A stretch of 64,000 bases of DNA, from the NCBI GenBank assembly GCA_050084515.1, contig CM114272.1, forward strand, positions 4,526,001-4,590,000, written 5' to 3'. The translations under genes and the position numbers were made by a program. Positions 32,903 to 44,879 of the stretch are shown one piece after another. The stretch comes from Blasia pusilla (Eukaryota > Marchantiophyta > Marchantiopsida > Blasiales). Each line of letters starts with the position of its first letter. Position 1 is the first letter of the stretch. The notes under the pieces were generated by a model. That model made no database searches, was not told the origin of the DNA, and saw only the letters and a program-made list of their open reading frames with translations.

Positions 32903-34941
32903 GATTGTATCGGAGGGGAATGTCATCCACCACTGGATCCAGGATTGCGATCGGGTGAAGAAAGTGCTAACGACGCACCCGGTAGAGTAAAAGGGGTTCT
33001 TGGGCGACACCCTTGTAAATGAGATGCTGGCAAAGGGTGCTCAAATAAAAAAAAGACTTGGGCAAATAAATTTATTTCCCAAGATCCGTGAAACTCCTTT
33101 GCTGGTCGAAGATACAAGCCGCCAAGAAGAGCACTGCATTGGAGCTAGAGCGGAGGGAGAAAGTGTCTGTGTCTGAGCGTGCAAAGTTCATCCAAGCTGC
33201 AGTGTCTGCATCTACGAAGTACACGGCAAGCAAGATGCAGCGCTACATCCTCATTCTTAACTCCGAACTTGGCCCCAATTTCTACAAGGAGCTGAAGGCG
33301 ATAATCAAGCGCCACCGGAAGAGGGATGAAGATCTGCAAGGTCAGATTGGGGAGAAAGTGTCTCTCAATCGCGTGCATCGATTTGCCTTGTCTGGAATTA
33401 GCAAATTTAGGAGAATCTGACTGATGAAAATCAGTCTTGAGGGCACAAAGGCCCAAAAGAGGGCGGCACACCATCCTCTGGGCGTCTCTGATCCAGTGAT
33501 CTCCCACTGGCTCCGTGAATGGTCATTCTGGGATGCGTTGTGGCTTCTCGAGAAGTCCATGCTCGTGGGTCTCCAAGCGGAGCTGAAAAGAATAGAGCCA
33601 GTTCCGGCTAAAGCAAACCAGGAGAGTGCTGAAGATTTTGAACTTTGGCTGGATGACATGCAGGACAAGCCTATTAAGAACCCAGGTTTCAGGACGATGT
33701 TCAAGGATCGTATCCTCCCTTAGGTAGACCTTGACGAAGAAATAGAAGCGAAAAAAAGGGATTTCTCAAAGAAGAAGCGAGATCTTCAGGAGCAGGCGGC
33801 CGATGCATCTCGACTAAGAGCTGCCCAACGCATGGTGTTCAAGTACCTTGTCCATTGTAAGAATGCAGGTACGTGGCAAAAAATACCGACACCTTGCAAA
33901 TTGTGGGCTTCTCCGCTTGATGGAGAGACATTTTCCATGTACGACATAGAGATGAATCAAAGCATGTCCGAGTGGGAGGTGGAGAATTGACCCATCTGGC
34001 TGGACTTCAACGACCTCGAGGACATCACCGATAACAATCTTTGACGAGTGTATGATGCAGTGGCTGCAGGTAGGGACAACATCCCGAATTTCGTGCAGCC
34101 TGAAGACTTCTTCGAAGGAGATGCGGATGAGCAAGCCCTCGAGACAGCAAAGTTGGTGTCCAAGGTCGTCACCACCAAGGACAAATCTATAGCGGGTCTC
34201 AAAGCCAAGGCGAGGGGATCGAAGAATTCCGAGGCCGAGTCTTCCCAAAGAGAGGGTGGAAATTCAAGGCGAGAGCTGGAATCGTCCGGGCGAGCGGGGA
34301 GAGAGGATCGGACTAGGTCCTCCGCAAAAAAAACTCCACCAGAGTCTGAGGTCATAGAGACCCCAACAAGCCGACCGGAGACTCGGGAGAAGCGGAAGCG
34401 AGAGGCGCCAAGGTTGTCCCAGGGAGCAAACCTGGATGTGGAATACACTCCATCATCCTTGGGAAGACATAGAGAAACAACGACCCGGACAAGCGTCATC
34501 ATTCATTGCACAAATCTTCTGGATGAGCTGAAAAGTTTCAGTTCCCAAGCGTCGACACCCGCCATTGAGAAATTGACAACGCTGGGATGGAAGCTTCAAC
34601 GAAACGGGCACGCTCCCTCGACGGTCCATGGGGAGGTTGAAGAGGTAGCGGTGGATCTCCTCGTCGCTGATTTGCCCTCGGGGTTGCGCTTGTGGGACGA
34701 GAATCCGTCCGACGGGGTCCCAGACTAGAATGTCCCTCTTTCTTATGACCAGATCGCGCTCCTATTTTCCTTTACAGACGCTTATCTCAGTGATAGGGGC
34801 TGTTTCTTAGTTTTGACTGGAGGGAGCGAGGAGGAGCTCTTCAACCTCTAGTGCGTCAAGAGGTCGCTGAAGTGGAGGACGGCGCAATCGTGGGTCATCA
34901 AGAACGAGTACCCACTCCGATCCGCGACGAGTCAAATTCGG

Positions 34942-35433
34942 GTGAGGGCTCTAAATTTGTATCCAAATTGTCTTTCTCCGACGGGTTGCATCTTTGCATG
35001 CAACCCGTCGAATTGTTTGAGCTAGAGACTTTTGTGGTGCAATCCGTCTAAAAGCAACGAGTTGCAAATTTACAGCAAGTCTCCATTGGGTGAATGCAAC
35101 CCATCAGAACATGACGGGTTGCAAGTGCTCATGCTTTTTCCTTGTGTTTCTGGAATGATGCAACCCATCTGAAAGTGATGGGTTGCTCTTAGCCAACCAT
35201 GGGCTACTCTAAGCCAGCAACCTGTCGCCTTCCTACGGGTTGCTCATGGACAAAAAAATCACTAACACTTGTAAAACAACCCGTCGGACTCCGACAGGTT
35301 GCTCCAATGTTAGGATTATAATACGAAGTTCTTTGGGGACCTATTGCACATTATGTCACCATACTGAGAGTAGACCAGTGGTCAAGTAGCTCTTTCTTGC
35401 TGCTGACAGTGTTTCCAACGTGATTCTTTACAG
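34942..35433 (+). other. Intron 2 of the methyltransferase gene, with palindromes
   Basis: A 492-bp intron with GTGAGG donor and TTCTTTACAG acceptor. It holds palindromes at about 34980-35007, 35040-35066, 35096-35122, 35160-35186, 35216-35242 and 35278-35303, with weaker arms (for example CAACCCATCTGAAAGTGATGG). Confidence 0.6.
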
Positions 35434-35989
35434 ATGGACCACTCCTATGTTTACTGCTTTGTTCGGCCCGAGCACAACTTCCAGGTGTTTAAGATCCACG
35501 ATCCTGTGGATCCATGCTCCGATGGGTACAGCTTAGATAGTTTATACAATTCCCCCTCCGAGAATTTACATGCAAGACAGTACCCCCTTACTTAGAGGAA
35601 GGGAAAAGTCGCCAACCCTGATGCAAATGCTCATCGAGCTCTGCTCAAGGCCGGGTGACTTGGTGTTCAACTTAGTGGGCCTTTCAGGGGCGAGTATCAT
35701 AGGCGCCTGGAAGAGTGGCAGGAACATTCTCTGCCTTGAGGGAAGGCAGCAACTGTTTGACCTTTGCAAGGAGGCAAAGGCAGAAGGCTAGTTGGGGCGT
35801 ACAACTCTCCTCCGAAGCTGAGAGCTCCGGTTCCAGACCCACCATTGGTAGTGACACCATCGTCACTTCCCACGATTCCGAAAATCGAGAGGGCAAGGCT
35901 GACAGTAATCTTGGAAGAGCTCTCGGACGATGACGAGTGAGTTCAAAGAACTCAAAGACCCAGCTTGACTACAGCGTTTGGAGTGGGGA

Positions 35990-37115
35990 TTTCTTTGATG
36001 ACAAGGCAAAAGATTTCATAGAATAGATCAAATGTCCAGTTCCGAGCTTCTTTCGGATGTAATAAAGGACAAGATTTTTTCGAATGATGATGTTTTTTGT
36101 AAAAGTTTGTTGAATATCTTTTTTGGTCTTGTCGAATGTGATCGTCTATGTACTCTGAGGACTTCTATTTTGCAACCCGCCGGATTTCCACGGCTTTCAA
36201 CTTTTCACTTTTTAACCACTGCACCTTTTTAACCACTTCCAGGAAACCTGTCGGATTCCGACAGGTTGGTTGCGTGAGTGATCAGACTCTTTCGGACTCT
36301 TTAGAGGCATTATGGTGGGCTTCTTCACTTTGGCACCTTCCCCTAGTATCGTCAAACAAGGCGTAGGCTTCTTCTCTTCTCTAAGACATGTTGGATTCCT
36401 ACTACCTGTGGGATTGCCATCATGGTATTTCCAAGGACGGAGCACATATTGATATTGGATGGGTGTCACATTGCAGAGCGTACAAGATATACTTCCGAGG
36501 AAGGCGATGGGACTCAAATCAGGTTACATAGGACCGTTATGGTGTACCTAGGGGGGGGCCAAGGTTCTAGAATTCGCCAACATTTTCGATCCCCATCTAC
36601 AATCGGCTAAAGGAGCCACTTGTATCCCAGGACATTCCTTTTGTACAGGAACCTAGGAGAGTTAGGAGCAAATTTGTAGATAACAAGGCTGAAGAAATCA
36701 TAGACTAGATCAAATGTACATTTCCGAGATTCCTTCGGATGTAATAAAGGACGAGATTTTTTCAACCGATAATGGTGTTTGTAAAATTTTGCTGAATATT
36801 TTTTTTGGACTTGTGGATTGTGTTTGTCTAGCTACTCAGAATTAAAATTTTGCAACCCGTTGGATTCTGACGGGTTGCAACTTTTCACTTTTTGACCACT
36901 GCAACTTTTCAACCATTTCCAAGCAAGCTGTCGTATTCCGACAGGTTGGCTGCTTGCGTGATCGGACTCTTTCCCTATGAGACCAACTTCTGAGGCATTG
37001 TGACGGGCTTCTTCACTTTTGGCTCGTTCCTCTAGTATCGTCAAACCAGTCGTAGGCTTCTTTTCTTCTCTAAGACGTGTTGGATTCCTACTACTTGTCG
37101 GATTGCCATTTCGAA
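35990..37115 (+). repeat. Direct duplication of the methyltransferase gene 3' end
   Basis: About 420 bp at 35990-36420 recur at 36680-37110 in the same orientation. They cover the last codons (FFRM then stop), an overlapping AATAAA polyadenylation signal (36061-36066 and its counterpart near 36742) and palindromes. About 260 bp of unique sequence lie between. Slippage or a nested copy would explain it. Confidence 0.75.
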
Positions 37116-37265
37116 TTCCCAACTTGTTGGATTTTTGTGGGTGGAGGGAGGAATGGAATCACTTCTCAAAAATTTTCCTTTGTTATGGTGAGCTTGCTTG
37201 CAAGGGTGCAAGCCATCTGATTCTGACGGGTTGTAAGAGTTGGAACGTGTAAAATTCCGACGGGT
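36170..37265. repeat. Palindrome cluster downstream of the methyltransferase gene
   Basis: Units at about 36173-36198, 36244-36268, 36851-36877, 36927-36950 and 37207-37232 show the CAACC..GTCGG / CCGACGGGTTG plan, with arms partly decayed. Confidence 0.7.
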
Positions 37266-39124
37266 TGGGAGGAGTGTAGCTTCTCGGTTTATCAGATTTA
37301 GGATCTGAATGAAGGGACATCAGTTTCTCTTTACTCCAGACAGCTAACAATCTTTTGGTTTAATTATCGTCTCTTGTGTTCACATTTCACAAAGTTGGTC
37401 TTTATTTGAACCTTTCATGGAGATGAGATTGCTACTTCTAGTCATATTATTTGCCAATGGTCCTAAAAAAAAAAAAAATAGCCTTTGGGCGACTTCATCA
37501 GAGAGGCGAGACAGGCAATGTGAAGGAACTTAGGCTCACATGGAGAGTGATGGAAATTTTTTTGTAATGGTCTTATGATGTCTACTTGTTTTTCGCCCCC
37601 TGAAAAAAGGGGGTTTCTTAAGGCCCGAATGTGGACCACTATCTACTCTCTTCTAAAGATTTCATGAATTTGAAAGCAAACAAAAATTTCAAATATGTCA
37701 AAAAATTTTGAAGAGAGGAGGCGGATTTGACCCTTTTTTTTTAAGAGAGGAGGCGGATTCTCCTCTCTTCCTCTCTTCTCTTCCTCTCTCCTGCCAGAAT
37801 ACCAGCCCCCTTCCCTATTCCACCTAGACCATCAATGAAAAAATAATTGCATATTTTCAAAGGGTAAAGCATTCGGTGCAATTTTATTTGATTAGTCATA
37901 TTTAGCATCCCAAATCATCCATTTTCCATCATTCAAAGATGCCTCTCCACTTCATACTAGTTCAAATAATTCTTCTTGATCATATAAGAGTTCCTCTTCC
38001 TTCATATGTATATGTGACGGAGAGGATTGAAAGTTAGGTTATAGATGTTTTAGAAAATCGGACAATCTTTTCCTCATCTTGCAAATGAGGACATATTTTC
38101 AATAATGAAGTGTTAGGGCCGGGTCCCATGGGCTTTTTCTTGGGGTTGCAAGCGACCCCAAGAAAATGACTTCTGGTTGGAACTGCCTGCCAGCGGCGGC
38201 TTTCGCAACCGGCTCCCGGCCGGTTGCGTTCCACAAACACATCCGTGATCGTAAACGGATTTTCCAGAACCAGAAGACCCGGTTATTTTGAATCTATATC
38301 GGTCACAACAGGTTGGAAAGGGCGCCAGGACGCAAAATGTTTCTTGCGCCCAAAAACATTGGGTGCGAGAAGACTAAGGATGACGCGCTTATACCACCGA
38401 CGCCGGTGAAAAATCACAGACGACGGCTATCTTAAAAAGTTATACACTGCCTGATCTAGCTAATCTGCAAAAATGGTCAACGTCGGGCACTGACGCTAGC
38501 CCATGGGATGTGGCCCTTAATTGTAGAAGCGTCAAGTGAAAGATTAGGAATCCTATTTTTTGCAAAGAAATCCAATATATTTAAATAAATCCAAAAATAT
38601 AATTTCGGAGAAGATAAAGAATTAGAAGAAGAAGAGGTCTGAAATTATTTTCTTACCTTACGTTGTTCAAATAAGAGATACTCTATGAGTGGAGTCAAAA
38701 ATTGACTCCATAATGTAGCAAGTCAAGTAAGTTTATTATAAGCTAGAATGGCTACAAAATAATTCATTATCATCCTCAAGAAGTCCCAATCTAATAGCAA
38801 CTTCCTTGAAAGTTAGATATATGACTCCATGGAAATGTTCTTATGAAGTTGCACCTCAAATATAGTGAAGAAGCAACCAAAACCAAAGGCATTCCCTATC
38901 ACCTATTTGAAGCTATCTACTCTCTAAGGGCATTTTGTATAGCATAAAATGGACTCGCTAGACCACATCAATATTTAAAAAATAGATCAAGTTTTCCAAA
39001 GTGTCTCACAATGGACATTCCATCTTGATATAGTTAATGCATGTGGCATAGACTCCCACTAAAAGAAGAAGGAAAAATAATGCCTCTCCCAAACCTCCTA
39101 CCATCTAGATGATGTAGTTATTTG
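37266..39124. other. Intergenic region without recognised genes
   Basis: AT-rich sequence with only short frames. A CT-rich tract at 37755-37795 resembles the inverted purine tract at 25266-25310. A GCCGGC-rich stretch (38200-38225) stands out. No gene or RNA was recognised. Confidence 0.5.
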
Positions 39125-39655
39125 TACAATTTAACCCTAAAAATTGCCCAGCAATAGCAGTTTTGCAAGATTGACCATTAATTTTTGCTCACAACTTCAA
39201 ATTGCGCACCGTTTCTTTCACAGCCTGCATAAGTTCACCATGTACAACAGCGTAAAAAATTATTTGGAATCAGACATTCCAATAAAAATTGATAGGGAGT
39301 GTCGTAAAGCCCAATGTCTCTTTCTCCTACACAAAATTTGGCAGGGCTTCCGCGTTGATTTCTCCCAACGAAAACATAAAATATGTAAGAACACAAATCA
39401 GCAAGCTACATGGTGCTTCTGAGAGCACTGGCATGGGGCAATCCACCCCCATACTCAATCCCTATAAAAAATTGGGCAGCGCTTCTGCGCGACACTCTTC
39501 TACACGAAAAATTGGCAAAAGAAACATCACAAGTAAGTGGCTCTTCCTTCGGTGAATACTCCCATGAATTGCTGAATGGGGAATGCGATCCCCACCTGCA
39601 AAACTAGCGAGTGACCAGCAAGCTCCCCCATGAAGTTCTCTCACTCACTCATTCT
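39125..39655 (-). repeat. Dispersed repeat, inverted copy of 5001-5560
   Basis: The reverse complement matches 5001-5560 from the GAGTGAGTGAGAG edge to AGGGTTAAATTG. It ends exactly where the copia LTR begins. Confidence 0.65.
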
Positions 39656-39967
39656 TGTGGAAAATTGCTAAACAAGCATAACTGGTGGAAAACGACTCTC
39701 ACACACACACACCACCATGGAGAACTAAATTTGCAATAAGAGAATGAGTGGAGGCTGGTCCTCTTCTCAATTATATAGGGTATGTACAAGCAACCCTAAC
39801 CCTACCCTTAACCATAGTCTCGAGTTAGACTAATTATGATTAACTAATCCTAGTTAATATAATCGTGCTTAACTCACTAACCAAGATTAAGCTTCCCTAC
39901 TTCGTGTGAGTGCCAAATGTAGCAGTTCAAGTGTCTAATGAGCTTGACTTTAACTGAATCTTCAATA
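39656..39967 (-). repeat. Copia 3' LTR
   Basis: Starts TGTGGAAAA and ends CTTCAATA on the plus strand. It matches 44565-44872 with about one difference per 15 bases. On the inner side lies the complement of a polypurine tract (CTCCCCCTCTAGCTCAT). Confidence 0.85.
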
Positions 39968-40001
39968 CTCCCCCTCTAGCTCATATCGATATCTCTAACA
40001 T

Positions 40002-40640
40002 CTAAATCCTTTGTCTACCTATATACACAAGATCTGTACCTATATACACAAGATCAATTTCTCTTCCAAGCACTTTCTCTCTGATAAAATGATAGTGCAC
40101 CTCAATATGCTTTGTACGAGCATGAAACACAGGATTATTAGCAAGCTTGATGCTGCTAATATTGTCTGCATATATTACACTAGGTCCTAAGTTACTAACA
40201 CCAATCTCAACAAGTAATCGATGAAACCACACCGCCTCACATGCTACATTGGTTGCTCCTTTTTATTCAACCTTTATAGAAGATAAAGCAACTGTAGGTT
40301 GCTTCTTTGAAGCCCAACTTATAGGTGCGCTTGCCAAAGTAAATGAATAACCAGATATGGAGTGTCGATTAGACACGCTTCCTGCCCAATCAACATCTGT
40401 GAATCCCTGTAATTGAAAACTCGGAGAAGGTTCAAATTGAAGCCCGAATTGAATAAAGAATTTCACATACCGCATAATCCTTCTTATAGCATCAAGGTGA
40501 GGTTTTCGAGGTGCTTGCATAAATTGGCTCACTAGGCCAACAGCATAGCTCAAATTTGGTCTGGTTATAGTTAGATAGATCAAACTTCCAACCATGCGCT
40601 TGTACATATTAGAATCTGCAAGTAGCTCTCCTTCATCCAC
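40002..40640 (-). pseudogene. Copia RNase H
   Basis: Frames 40640-40263 and 40232-40002 carry the motifs of copia RNase H: YKRMVGSLIYLTITRPNLSY, GFTDVDWAGS, ISWASKKQPTVALSS and KHIEVHYHFIREKV. A stop near 40262 splits the protein. An exact direct duplication of about 20 bp near the end repeats DLVYIG. Confidence 0.85.
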
Positions 40641-40706
40641 TCTTAGTTAGCTTCACGCTCTCGTCCAACAGTATAGAGATAGGCTTACAAGCCGTCATAC
40701 CATATT

Positions 40707-41282
40707 TTAAAAGCATATGAAGAGCATATTGTCGTTGTAGTAACCACATGCTCTCTCTCCAACCTTGATAAACTCAATTCCGGGGAAGTATTTGAGTTCT
40801 CCCAAGTCCTTCATATCAAATTCTGCTTGTAACTTAAGCTTGACTTGTTGTACCATTTCTTCAGTACTCCTAGTAATCAAGAGATCGTCAACATACAACA
40901 CAATGAGAATTGTATGATCTTGTCCTCTCAAGACATATATGGAGGAGTCAAAATCACATACCCTAAGATCTAGCTCTTGTAGGACGTATGTAATCTTGCC
41001 ATACCAAGCTCTTGGAGCTTGTTTGAGCCCGTATACAACTTTCTTCAACCTGCATACGCGAAATGGAAACTTAGGATGCTTGTATCCAGGTGGTTGAGTC
41101 ATATATACCTCCTCGTATAGATCTCTATTCGAGAAGGCATTCTTGACGTCTATGTGATGTAATCTCCACTTCTTACTTACTACAACTGCAACCACTATTC
41201 TCATAGTCGTCATCTTTGCAACACGGCTAAATGTTTCCTCATAATTGATACCATATTGTTGTGCATAGCCCTTAGCCACCAA
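40707..41282 (-). pseudogene. Copia reverse transcriptase
   Basis: A 191-residue frame with MVAKGYAQQYGINYEETFSRV, the DVKNAFSNRDLYEEVYM segment, GLKQAPRAWY and the catalytic LYVDDLLI box. The C-terminal end shifts out of frame near 40740 and the N-terminal part continues upstream in broken form to about 41480. Confidence 0.9.
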
Positions 41283-41928
41283 TCTCGCTTTGTATCTGTT
41301 AATTGTACCATCTTGATTGTGCTTGATTTTGTAAACCCATTTTCAACCAATAGCTTCCTTACCGGAAGGTATATCAACCAGCTCCCATGTTTCTTGATGT
41401 CTTAATCCTCCATAGCTTCAATCCATTCGGCTTTACTCGCAGCTTCTTCAAAATAACTCGGCTCCTACTCTTGAAGGATAATCATCATATATGCATGATG
41501 TGTCGCAAGGAAACCTTCATTTATGAATCTATGAATTGGATGTGTAACTCTACTTGATCTACAAAGTTTTTGTTCGGAGGTAGATGCCTCTGATACTTGA
41601 CTCGAGCTCTAACTAGTGTCAATAGACTGAATATGTACTCTTCTCGTCCATGGACTCACAGATTTAACTGATGAATCTTGCACTAGTACTTGGGGAAGTT
41701 GAAGACAATGTCTGTTGGTTTATAGTCATATTCTCCCCCTCAACAGACAAGTTTAGAGGTGGAATAGGCTCAGATGGAGCATACCATGACTTTAGCTCAT
41801 CAAAGATAACATCTCGACTAATAATAAGCTTTCTAGATGCTGGAATGTAGCACTTATATCCCTTAGTTCCATCAACATAGCCAATGAAGATTCATCTTTC
41901 AGACTTGGGGTCTAATTTCTAACGTCTC

Positions 41929-42603
41929 TCATAAGGAACATGAGCATAACAAATACATCCAAATACTTCCTGTGAAGACTTTGAATGGAGTTTTATCATG
42001 AACTCTTGCTGTTGGAGTTCGGTTGATTAAGAAGACTGCATATGCTACGGCCTCTTCCCAATACACCTTAGGCATGTTCTTCTCATTCAGCATAGCTGGT
42101 GCCGCTTTAGCAATATATCCATTTTTCCTCTCAACCACTCTATTTTTTTGTGGAATGTAACGGCAAGTCATTTGACGTTAGATGTCATTCTGACGTAAAT
42201 AGTCATCAAACTTTGTTGAAAGATACTCTCCTCCTCCATCACAATGCAATTTCAGAATGTGTTGTCCAGTCTGCTTCTCTACTAGAACTCTGAATGTTTG
42301 GAACACTAAGAATACCTCTAACTTGGCTTTTAGAAAGTATATCCATATATACCTAGAGAAGTCATCAATAAATAAAATAAAGTACCCACAACCATTAAGG
42401 CTATGCTGTAATGTTGTCCACACATCACTATGGATCAACTCCAATATCTTGGATGCTCTTTTATCTTGCTTTGGAAAAGGAAATCTAGCTTGTTTACCAA
42501 ATTGGCAAGCAAGACATACCTCTAATGTAGCACGACTCGCTAATTTAGGGAGTCCCATTACTATATTGGATGATGAAAGATTCTGTAATCTTTGAAGATT
42601 CAT
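41929..42603 (-). pseudogene. Copia integrase
   Basis: The GAG-pre-integrase end (CLACQFGKQARFPF) and integrase core (ELIHSDVWTTL, FIDDFSRYIWIYFL, LKLHCDGGGEYLS) are in the frame 42603-42178. The Glu region (RVVERKNGYIAKAAPAML) is in the frame 42171-41929. One stop separates them. The catalytic D, D and E are all visible. Confidence 0.88.
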
Positions 42604-42810
42604 ATGTCCAATTCTTTATTGCCACGCATTTAGATCTGTGACTTGTTGGACGGTTTGACCATACATTGCTATTTGAATCTCTAGCATAGAAACATCTAAT
42701 TTGAACATTCTATCAGATCTAATTCCTTTGGCTATCGTACTCTGATCATCCATTGTTTCAATGAAACAACCATCTGCGTTAAACTTCACTTGATAACCTT
42801 GTTCTACTTA

Positions 42811-43086
42811 CTATCCTACAGAGATCAGATTTCTTGCAATGGTGGGAACATAGACAATATTTCCAAGAGCACAAAGACCATCTGATGCTATTGAAATTTT
42901 ACCGGTATGCGTGATATGATGTTGAGTGTCATCTCTTGTGAGCATAATTGCAGGATCTTTCACCGGCTCCAAACCACTGAACCATTTTGCTTGTGAGGTC
43001 ATCTCATGTGATGCACCAGAGTCAATGTACCAATCTTCTGTCGAGTCTTTCTTGACCATTGCTCCCATATGATGAGTCATGACCAA
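42811..43086 (-). pseudogene. Copia aspartic protease
   Basis: The active-site motif WYIDSGASHEMT is intact, followed by the flap-like GKISIASDG and IVYVPTIARNLISVG. It would process the copia polyprotein. Confidence 0.88.
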
Positions 43087-43189
43087 GAGATGCTCCGTTT
43101 GTGAATGTTGTTATTCTTGGTATTGTTCTTGGTGTTGTTGCTCCACATAGTTTTGTTGCAGTAAGGCTCTTATTCTCATATCTGTCTTT

Positions 43190-44064
43190 TTCTTGAAGCA
43201 AAACTTTGCATAGTTACCCTTTATCCCACAGTAATTGCAAGATCTAAGGACCCTCTTATGCTAACCTCGACCCCAACGGTTTCCACCGTTACCACCTTGT
43301 GATTGTGTCTAGTACATGTTCGTAGTTGATTCAGTGACGTTATATTGAGTGTCTCTTCCTCCATATGCTTGATATCCACCACGACTACGGAAGTTTTTGC
43401 CACGACTCTTGCCTCTGTTTCATCCATAACCTGCAAATAGCGCACTCTCTTGCAGACTAGACGAGCTACCGCTGCCTACTAGGCGCATCTCTTCACTGAT
43501 CAACAAAGGAACTAACTCTTGAAAGATTGGATATTCCTCTTTTGAAGAGATAGAGGTCTCAAAGGACTTGTAATCCTTTCAAAGGCTTTGAAGAGTGAAT
43601 AAAATCAGATCATCATCTTCTATTGTCACTTCAATGCTATTCAACTCATCAAAAATATGTCTGATACTCAAAATATAATCATTGATACTCTACGATCCTT
43701 TCCTCACTTCGTTCAATTTCTGTTTCAATTGAAGCTTTGTGGCCTTTGTAGATGTCTGGAACAACTTTTCCAATGCATCCCAAGCCTCCTTCGGAATATC
43801 AACATCTTGGATATGACCTATCATTGGCGAACTGATCGTTATTGAAATGTAGTGGATTACTTCCCTTACGCGTTTGTTCCAAGTGCGAATATTTAAGTCT
43901 ATTGAGTCACCTTCTAGTTTGGCCTCATCACCTGTGAAAAGCTCCCATAGTTCTTGACCCATGAGAAATTGTTTCATGCAAAACTTCCATACATTGTAAT
44001 TCTGCTTGTCTAGCCTCTCGCATGTGATTGCTGCTGAGGAATAATCCATGATAAATGATTTCAC
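43190..44064 (-). pseudogene. Copia gag with zinc knuckle
   Basis: The frame 44064-43690 is a typical copia gag N-terminus (ITCERLDKQNYNVWKFCM, EAWDALEKLFQ, LKQKLNEVRKG). A zinc knuckle at about 43240-43197 reads CNYCGIKGNYAKFC, with the His ligand replaced by Asn or Tyr. The middle part is broken by stops. Confidence 0.82.
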
Positions 44065-44552
44065 TTACAAAAAATGTAATTTCAGGCTTTCTACTACTCC
44101 AATTGAAGCATAGACCACTCTTACACAAAAATCGACCTGAAATTCGCCAAAATTGATCAACTGTATGAAAGAACTAGTCGAAATTGGCCTGTAGAGAGCA
44201 AATTGCACAACTTTTCTTCACTAATTGCACTTTTCTACACTGAAATTGATATTGCAGGAGCTTAGAGTGTAAGAATCGAGCGATTTTGGATGCGTTGGAA
44301 AGCTCTCGACAAGCTCTACTAGATGGATAAACGCTTTTGACTTCAATCTAGCCTAAGCAGACCGAGACGGCTGAATCAACCGGGAAGGCTCTACAAAATG
44401 CCTCCAAAGTTTTATCACCGTCAAAGCTCCACCTCAAATCTGCACCCACTGAGCTCTCAATAAAATTTCCTTCTTCCAAACTAAAATTTTGCCTTCTCTT
44501 GCCTCTCTTCTCTTTTTCAAACACCAAAAATTTAAAATGATGTTCTCCTCCC

Positions 44553-44564
44553 GCTTTGATATCA
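44553..44564 (-). promoter_or_regulatory. Copia primer-binding site
   Basis: On the minus strand TGATATCAAAGC directly follows the 5' LTR. It differs at two positions from TGGTATCAGAGC, the usual copia site complementary to initiator tRNA-Met. Confidence 0.75.
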
Positions 44565-44872
44565 TGTGGAAAACTGCTAAACAAGCATAATTGGTGGAAA
44601 ATGGCTCTCACACACACCACCATGGAGAACGAAATTTGCAATGAGAGAATGAGTGGAGGCTGGTCCTCTTCTCAATTATATAGGGTATGTACAAGCAACC
44701 CTAACCCTACCCTTAACCATAGTCTCGAGTTAGAGTAACTATGACTAACTAACCCTAGTTAAGATAATCGTGCTTACCTAACTAACCAAGATTAAGCTTT
44801 CCTCCTTCGTGTGAGTGCCAAATTTAGCAGTTCAGATATCTCATGAGCTTGACTGTAACTCAATCTTCAATA
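44565..44872 (-). repeat. Copia 5' LTR
   Basis: It begins TGTGGAAAA on the plus strand, matches the LTR at 39656-39967 and lies next to the primer-binding site. Confidence 0.85.
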
Positions 44873-44879
44873 CGAGGTA

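Larger units (their letters stand above)
31070..36062 (+). pseudogene. ParB-like / beta-class DNA amino-methyltransferase gene, three exons, decayed
   Basis: Exon 1 is 31070-31815 (ends AAC AC/GTAAGT), exon 2 is 32903-34941 (begins after GAGCAG, ends CGG/GTGAGG) and exon 3 is 35434-36062 (begins after TTTACAG). Phases agree (2, then 0). The ancestral protein had about 1130 residues. Exon 1 holds FFIWDGNHRFMAL (DGNHR at 31667-31681, residue about 200), like the ParB/sulfiredoxin active-site motif. The end of exon 2 holds VDLLVADLPSG (34650-34683), a DPPY-type catalytic motif with Tyr now Ser, followed by DRGCFLVLTG. Exon 3 holds RPGDLVFNLVGLSGAS and GRNILCLEG (35640-35745), a SAM-binding motif I of beta-class N6-adenine/N4-cytosine enzymes. 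The exon 2 centre is Lys/Glu/Ser-rich. Lesions: TAG at three places before 31270, TAA 32988, TGA 33418, TAG 33721, TGA 33988 and 34043, TAG 34726 and 34849, and frameshifts near 33110 and 35580. ParB plus N6/N4 methylase is a known bacterial and phage architecture. Confidence 0.6.
39656..44872 (-). mobile_element. Ty1/copia LTR retrotransposon
   Basis: Two similar LTRs of about 310 bp (39656-39967 and 44565-44872) flank a minus-strand gag-protease-integrase-RT-RNase H order, which defines copia. The primer-binding site next to the right LTR and the purine tract next to the left LTR agree with this orientation. Frames are broken in several places. The 5-bp flanks (ATTCT and CGAGG) do not match, so no target duplication is visible. 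Confidence 0.9.

Noticed and set aside
39790-39815. Telomere-like CCCTAACCCTA run in the copia LTRs (also near 44695)
   Set aside because: Only two or three imperfect units, present at the same place in both LTRs, so it is LTR sequence.
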